64,000 nt of DNA from Ptychodera flava. Lineage: Eukaryota > Hemichordata > Enteropneusta > Ptychoderidae. This document shows positions 58,186-64,000 of this stretch, in pieces. A program made the translations under genes and the position numbers. The DNA lies in NCBI RefSeq assembly GCF_041260155.1, contig NC_091931.1, positions 32,339,041-32,403,040 of the forward strand. The letters run 5' to 3'. The notes under the pieces were generated by a model. It was not told where the DNA came from and did not search any database. It worked only from the letters and a program-made list of their open reading frames with translations. Each line of letters starts with the position of its first letter. Within the stretch, counting starts at the first letter, position 1.

Positions 58186-59749
58186 ATGGCTCGCTTCGTG
58201 GATGTAGGTGAAATAGAACTCAGTGCGCTTGAAAATGCCAGAAACGAAAAGAATACATCGCAACAAACTAAATGGGGAGTACGAGTATTGAGAGGTAAAT
58301 TTCTTTATTTTTTTTCGATTCTTCGGCGACGAAAACAAGTGGAAAATACAGCTTGTCACTACGACGCGACAAGTCAGTGCGTTATGACTGCCGATGTTTA
58401 CATATTTTTTTGCGTCAATTAATGCAAATTAATCAGCTGTTAACAACTAGTTGACAAGCATAGCAGCTTCACCAGGAATAAAACAAAACCAAAACGAAAC
58501 AAATTGTTCGACTCAAAGGATCACTTTAAGGTTTTTTTATACTTTTTTGGTAGAATGGCTTGATTACAAGCAGTACCCATTAAATTTTGAAGACCTCCCA
58601 ATCGATCAACTGTGAGCGTTACTCAGAGAATTTTACGCTTCAGCTCGAAAACAAGATGGCGAATCATACGCAAATCTTCCTTGTCTGGCCTGCGGGCGTC
58701 TATCCATCGACAGGTCCCCCTTACCATCGGAAAATAAATATCATGCATGACAGGGAATTTCAAGTGGCAAACTACGTATTCCGTGGCGTGGTCAAGACCA
58801 TGAAAAAAGATGGCAAAGACACGACAACACACAAAGCGCCTATCAGCTGTGGAGACCTGAAAACACTATCGATGTTGCCTGTGCTCTCAATTGCACACAA
58901 CGTCGGTCGACAACGAAAGGTGGTGTGGTTTGACTTGATGTTACACTTTGGGAAAGAGAGGTCGCGAAGGTCTGATAAGTTTGACCAAATCATCATTCGC
59001 TATCGAAAGGGACGACATCGGTCAACGATACGTCAAGTATACTTTCAACGAGAAAGGCAAAAACCACGCCGGCAATGCAGACGACAACTACACTTGTCAA
59101 GCACGGATGTATGCCATAAGCATAGACCGTTGTCCAGTGGCATCGTTTGAAAAATATGTCAGTTTACTTCATCCTGGCAATACATCCCTATTCCAGCGAC
59201 CAAAATCTCCATTCAACCCGGAAGAATCGTGTTAGTACGTGAACGCGCCTGTTGGAGAGAATACATTGGGGGCTATGATGAATACTTTGAGCACAGAGGC
59301 CAAACTATCGAAAATCAATACTAACCACTGTATTCAAGCCACGGCTTGTAAACTTCTAGACGATGCTGGGTTGACACACGCATATCATGTACTCAGTGCC
59401 TGTAAACGAGGTAAGCGTGAAAAGCTACCCGAACCAGCCATCAACGGGTCAACAACGGCAGCTGTCATCAGCCTTGTCCGGTAGCGTCTACGGAAATTAC
59501 TCTGTAGCCGTTCAAGGTCTCGGTCCAAGGTCAGCTACGGCCAAGAATCATGACGACCGTGCGCTCTCCGTCGATCTAACATCGCAGCTACCTATTTCTG
59601 ATCAATCGGTTGTAAATAGGCGACAAATTTCATCATCGGTTTCTACGAGTTCCCGGCAAAGCCTCTCCAGTATGTTTGTCAACTGTACCTGTCAAGCACC
59701 CGTGTACATCGAGTTTTCCCGCTCGCCTACCTATGCCCGCTTCCGTTGA
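58186..59749 (+). pseudogene. Crypton-like tyrosine recombinase gene (KIAA1958/DUF3504-like), broken
   Basis: Exon 1 (58186-58294) encodes MARFVDVGEIELSALENAR and ends at GAG/GTAAAT. Exon 2 starts after TTGGTAG at 58552 and continues in phase (VRVL-REWLDYKQYP), then DLPIDQL and LREFYASARKQDGESYA. Later pieces are REFQVANYVFRGVVK, TTTHKAPIS, CQARMYAISIDRCPVASF, GENTLGAMMNTLSTEA and PSTGQQRQLSSALSG, the typical order of Crypton-derived recombinases. A TGA follows DQL, a TAG stands where the family has Trp (59233), and the frame shifts several times (about 58670, 58720, 58950, 59400). The catalytic HxxR motif reads TNHCIQATA, so its Arg is Gln. The intron suggests a host-like gene structure before decay. 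Confidence 0.82.
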
Positions 59750-60095
59750 TGGCTGATCGTACTGGACAGTGTAACGTGGAAGAGTCATCTGACGAACATT
59801 GCGAAGACGTACGCAGGCGAGCTGCTGTATAGTCTGCTTATAACAGCTTATTTACACAAGATTATATTTTATATCAAGCCTGTTCTGATAAAGCAGTCCT
59901 ATTTACACGATTTAAACTAAATAGTTTTGTTTACATATAGCTGACACGAAATCGATAAGTTTTTGTACAATATACAGGGTTCATGTGACTTTGAACTGCT
60001 TGGCAACACTACAACAAAGGTGTCGAAAATTTCACGTGAGCTATAAATGTCTCGGGTGCTGAATTTCCGACGTTCGATCTCTCAGACGTCCGTTT

Positions 60096-61035
60096 TTAGC
60101 TCACGTGTTTACACAAATGGGCTAATGTCATAGCGATGTATGTCTGTCTGTCTGTCCGAGTGTGTGTGTGTGTGTGTGTCTGTCTGGCTGTCTGTTTACA
60201 CGCTAACTCGAAAACGCCTGAACAGATTCAAGTCAGATTTGGTACATAGGTATCATATGCTACCTGCAAGAACTGATTAGATTTTGGTTAGTTTGGCTTA
60301 CATATTAATGAATTTTTTCCGTACAATGGTTTCCGTATGGAGAGGGTAATGACAGTGTAGACATATATCAAGATATACTGCACAAAATTTCATGAAACTT
60401 TTCACTAATGACAATCTCAGAACATTATGAGGATACTGTGAGTGTCATGTCAATTATCAGCTCATTTGCATATTTAATGAACTTTTGTTATTAGTGACAT
60501 AACTCTGAAATTCCTCTAAAATTCACCAAACTTGATGATACGTGCAACAAATATTGATCTGATATATATCAAATTATACTGAAAAGCATTTGGCAGTGTC
60601 AAGTTAACTAATAGCTCATTTGCATATTTCCTTATGAAGTTTTTTAATTAGTCATATAACTCCAAAATAACTTCACCCAATGTTATGAAATCTGCTTCAG
60701 ATACTGATCCGACAGATATCTAATTGTGGTGTAAAGCATTTAGTTGTATGGCGTTAATTAAGGGTTCATTTGCATATTTTATGAACTTTGTAATTAGTGA
60801 TATTACTCCAAAAATACAGAATTAAATTTAATGAAGCCATGCTACAAACGTTGATCTGATGCATTGAGCAGTGTCAAGTTAATCAACAGCTCTATTGCAT
60901 ATTAAATAAAGTTTTGTAATTAGTGATTAAACCTCTGAGAGTACTGTGCAAAGTTGATAAAACCTGCTACATATAGTGATATGACAGATATCAGATTGTT
61001 CTGTGAAGTGTACTATTATTAAAACACGTGAGCAT
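60096..61035. mobile_element. Repeat element bounded by inverted GCTCACGTGTTT, with internal 150-bp tandem repeat
   Basis: TTAGCTCACGTGTTT at about 60097 and AAACACGTGAGC at about 61023 form inverted ends. Inside are (TGTC)n/(TG)n runs (60140-60195) and four degenerate units of about 150 bp. Each unit has a CTCATTTGCATATT-like block (near 60460, 60614, 60767 and 60890) followed by AATTAGTGATATAACTC-like text. No open frame. Confidence 0.6.
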
Positions 61036-61147
61036 TTTAAGTTCACATCTGGTCTGCATTTGGGACTTAAACTGATAAAAACACCGTAGTAAGACAACAA
61101 ATATACACAAGTTAATATAATATAATAGCAATAACCCCGCCGCAGTC

Positions 61148-61245
61148 GGGTATACACTCGATTTTGGTACAATTCGCTCCATATAGCACTCGCCTATCGG
61201 CTCGTGCTATATATCACGCATTGTACCGAAATCTCGTGTATACCC
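61148..61245. repeat. Hairpin element (about 45-bp arms)
   Basis: GTATACACTCGATTTTGGTA...ATATAGCACTCGCC pairs with GGCTCGTGCTATAT...CCGAAATCTCGTGTATAC, with mismatches, around a few-base loop. It resembles the other hairpins in the window in layout but not in sequence. Confidence 0.85.
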
Positions 61246-61628
61246 GTAGGGGTAGCCTACGTGTCCGTCCCCAGGGATGGGTAGGTGTTTTGTTGTATTG
61301 CTAATAAAGGTTTATTCTACCAAACTTTGGTGTTTTGGTCTTGCACTGCCCTTGACAATCTTGCGTAAACGTTTTATCAGCATGCTGCATCTATCATTTG
61401 ACCAGTTTGATCGCCTAATTCGCCAAAGCAAGCAAGGTAGTAATTTAGTTTATTATCTGATGAGTTTGAATGTCCAATTTGCCAAAGTAAGCAAGTGTAA
61501 ATTACTAATCTCTGGACGCTGTCACCAGATTATCACCGGATTAACTTTGACAAAGTCAACAACGAGCGCACCAGCTCAACGCGTCGAAATTCCAGTGTTC
61601 AGACTGCATCTTAATAAGACCTTCGGTA
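61246..61628. other. Spacer left of the second segmental copy, nothing recognised
   Basis: Plus-strand open sequence through here comes from antisense of the PLAT relic and non-coding DNA. GCGTCGAAATTCCAG at 61580 is shared with 47692. Confidence 0.4.
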
Positions 61629-62053
61629 GTAAGCGCTTCTCTTCTCTTCCAGTTCAGCCTTTCGTTCTTCCGGATTTGGCGCCAACTGTGGCAGGAAGGA
61701 GTCGTACTGGACACCACAAGGTTGTCGACGTCCACCCAACGGGTAGCGATTTCGCTGCGACGAATCCTCCACCAGGATGTAGTCGACGTACCATACGTTC
61801 CCGAAAAAGGCATCTCGCCATATCTCCAGCATGGCTATATGACCGGAATTTGGCAGGTTTCTGACGTCGAATTTATCGATGCAGCCCCTTTCGAAATCAT
61901 TTCATTTCTCCAGACTTTGTCCAGCCTGATGACGTCAGATTTGTCACCGGACTCGTTATGGAGAACGATGTACATTTTGCATCGGTACCAGATCCCTTGA
62001 GGTCTCCAGTCCGTACGTATATGGTAGTGAACTGTACCAAACAGGTTTCCCAT
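61629..62053 (-). pseudogene. Dead copy of the lipoxygenase PLAT exon
   Basis: This repeats exon 1 of the lipoxygenase at 48831-49304, from the MGNLFGTVHYH start to the ERRAELEEKRS region. Several small indels break the frame: a 2 bp loss after VHYH, further shifts before VYIVL, and one near the FERG motif. The exon end and splice donor are gone. The homology stops at about 61629, where the parent would read on to GLPPM/GT. No lipoxygenase catalytic exons follow it. It is one end of a segmental duplication of 48.8-52.16 kb, so it arose as DNA, not from an mRNA: the flanking non-coding sequence was copied with it. Confidence 0.88.
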
Positions 62054-63772
62054 GTTGTACACGCAGTGTTTTTTTTTTGAAAAACAAGCTATATGGGCAA
62101 GGGAGTTTCGGTACCAGCCGTATGGAAATTACACGATTTCCACAATCTTGTTGGCATATTTTCACCTTTGTGGCGTATGCTATACGTATATTGTATGCGG
62201 TTGACAAATTATTAAGCAAAATATACTTATACCTTTGGTGCACTATACATATGATTGAGTTTATTGATGGGGTATTTAGAAGAGAAATTAATATTTAGAA
62301 GCGACATTTAAAGAATGACGAAATATTAATAGAATTATCTCTCTCAATGCACAGTGGGAAATCAGTCTAGGTTGGATAGTAAAAAATGCAATTGTGGGGA
62401 GAGATTACATGCATCTGTGTCGACATACTGAACGTCAGCACTTCCCCTTTTCAGAAACAATATGGTAATTTTACTCATGTCGCCGTTGCCCATTTCGCCG
62501 TTCCATCTGCCTACCATGCTCTGAGGCCACAGAGCAGGAGAAGAAACGACAAAATTTATTGCTTCATTTTCATGGGTAGTACGGAGTTACATTGGCATCA
62601 AGGAGAACTCAACGGTTTCGTCCCCTGTCTACACCTTTTGAATTTTACAACTCTGCAATGATACCTATGTTACCGTATCCTATACTTTCCTGCAATGCTC
62701 TTTTTGGGGCATAATATTCCTTAAATCAAAGGGGAAAAGCGGTTGACTGTTGTTTTATTTTTTAAAACTCAGCAGGACACTGCTACTTTTGAAGACCTTG
62801 GATTTCATTCTGTCAGATATGAATATAAGGGTTATTGTAACCCTTATATGTAACATTAACAATTTGAATCTAAGAACAAAAGGTGTGATTGAGAGATGTA
62901 TTACCCTACAAGTGTCGTTTGATTTGTTCAAAATTAAACATGAAAAACCAGGAAAAGCGGGCAGTATGTGATAAATTCTGTTTTACTATTAATAGCGCTT
63001 TGTGGAGTTCGAGGGTTTGGACACCGTATTTGCCATTGCAGTCAAAGACGGGGATATCTTGCCGTCCATGGAGAGCTCGTGAACATTACCTTTGAAAAAA
63101 ACTGGACGAGTTGCACGACTGAGGAGTAATTATATGGAAAGGGGAGTGTTTTCACTTGTCAGGTTGGGGATTCAGGTAAATGCTTCGGCAATTAGAGAAC
63201 GACAACCATACTGTCCCATACAGGTAAGTGCCTTGTATTATACTGAACAGATGTCCTATACAACGTCCGAGGAATGAGGTGACAGATACAAGGTTACTGT
63301 GCGCCATAAAACTGAGGGTATACAGGCGGAAACTAATTGATTTCAGTTGGAAAACTAATTTTTTTCAGTTGGAATATGAAGAGAAAGGGTCATTCTAGTC
63401 ATTCTTATGTTACTGAACGCAAAGACCGTCTTACAGACGTGTTCATGGATGCATACAATAAAGAACTTGAAACTAGAGTGTAAAACGTTCATCAAATACC
63501 ATCAAATCCCTAATTTTATTCAAACAAAAATATGCAAGGATGTAGATTAAGTTACAGCCAAATGAAAATTTGGAAAATGTACGAATAAAATTTCAAGCGA
63601 AAATGTTGATTTGTCGTCGATACCATTCACTAATTACGAGTATTTCGACCAATTAAATCGCTCTTGATAAGCTCCATGACAGACGGTTGATCACAGTAGT
63701 CACATTAGTACCAGTTATAGTTTGTTGACCTTTAAAATAACAGGAAACACCTTAGATCCAGGACCGAGAGAG
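61629..63772. repeat. Segmental duplication, second copy (partner 48838-52160)
   Basis: Direct-orientation copy lying about 13 kb to the right of its source. It carries the broken PLAT exon and the non-coding flank, and ends at TTAGATCCAGGA (about 63755-63772), where the source continues into MCT-C. The stretch GCGTCGAAATTCCAG just left of it (61580) also occurs at 47692 in lipoxygenase intron 1, so the left junction may have been formed by a deletion within the copied tract. No intact gene is seen in this copy. Confidence 0.85.
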
Positions 63773-64000
63773 TATATGGAAAATCTTTAACTTCGGAAAG
63801 GTAAAACATACAAACGGATCGACACTTGCATTTAAATAAGCAATAGCGAATAATACCTTATATTAGTATATCAGTGCCAGATTATGTGTGAAGAAATAAC
63901 GGTACGTCAGAAAGTTTTACTTTGAGTCTGTTTTGTTAGGATAGGTTGTTTTACTTTGCGAAGAAACAATCACTAGTCATTTTTCGGGACATGAATTGAA
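63773..64000. other. Right end, nothing recognised
   Basis: AT-rich sequence beyond the segmental duplication end, with no gene evidence. Confidence 0.4.

Overview
This is 64 kb of animal nuclear DNA. The genes have many short exons with GT/AG introns, the GC content is low, and microsatellites, palindromes and dead transposons are abundant. A TTAGGG-type repeat, SLC16-type transporters, a PLAT-lipoxygenase gene and a Crypton-like recombinase relic fit an invertebrate, most likely a marine deuterostome (acorn worm or lancelet-like). The species cannot be fixed from the window alone.

Four genes could be modelled exon by exon, all on the minus strand. Three are monocarboxylate-transporter-like (SLC16/MCT) genes: MCT-A (12609-16638), MCT-B (23669-29127) and MCT-C (52170-55432). 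Each has four coding exons. Exons 1 and 2 are exactly 199 and 144 bp in all three, and every intron is in phase 1. The fourth is a complete 12-exon lipoxygenase of 666 residues (35139-49304). It has an N-terminal PLAT domain, all five expected iron ligands, and glycine at the position (Coffa site) that usually marks R-stereospecific enzymes. A fifth, unrecognised gene has at least three exons at 4829-6339, also minus strand.

Layout: 1-4.8 kb is repeat-rich with no recognisable gene. 4.8-6.3 kb holds the hypothetical gene. 7.1-10.6 kb is a giant nested foldback (hairpin) element with inverted telomere-like arrays at its centre. 12.4-21.8 kb and 23.5-32.5 kb are two copies of a roughly 9 kb tandem duplication carrying MCT-A and MCT-B. 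Later insertions make the copies differ: a 2.1 kb inverted-repeat transposon in MCT-B intron 1, a 0.7 kb block in MCT-A intron 2, and a 1.75 kb A-only block upstream. 33.4-34.05 kb is a degenerate tandem repeat. 35.1-49.3 kb is the lipoxygenase, with a LINE relic, a tRNA-derived SINE head and small hairpin or MITE elements in its introns. 50.6-51.7 kb is a truncated Ty3/gypsy retroelement. 52.2-55.4 kb is MCT-C. 56.7-57.2 kb is the 3' end of a LINE. 58.2-59.75 kb is a broken Crypton-like tyrosine recombinase. 60.1-61.0 kb is a tandem-repeat element. 61.6-63.77 kb is a second segmental duplication, copied from 48.8-52.16 kb, carrying a dead copy of the lipoxygenase PLAT exon and the empty site of the gypsy insertion.

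The main theme is gene-family growth by local duplication on a background of many small transposons. The paralogous copies act as natural empty-site controls for several insertions. No operon-like or pathway cluster is evident: the transporters and the lipoxygenase are neighbours, but no functional link can be read from the sequence.
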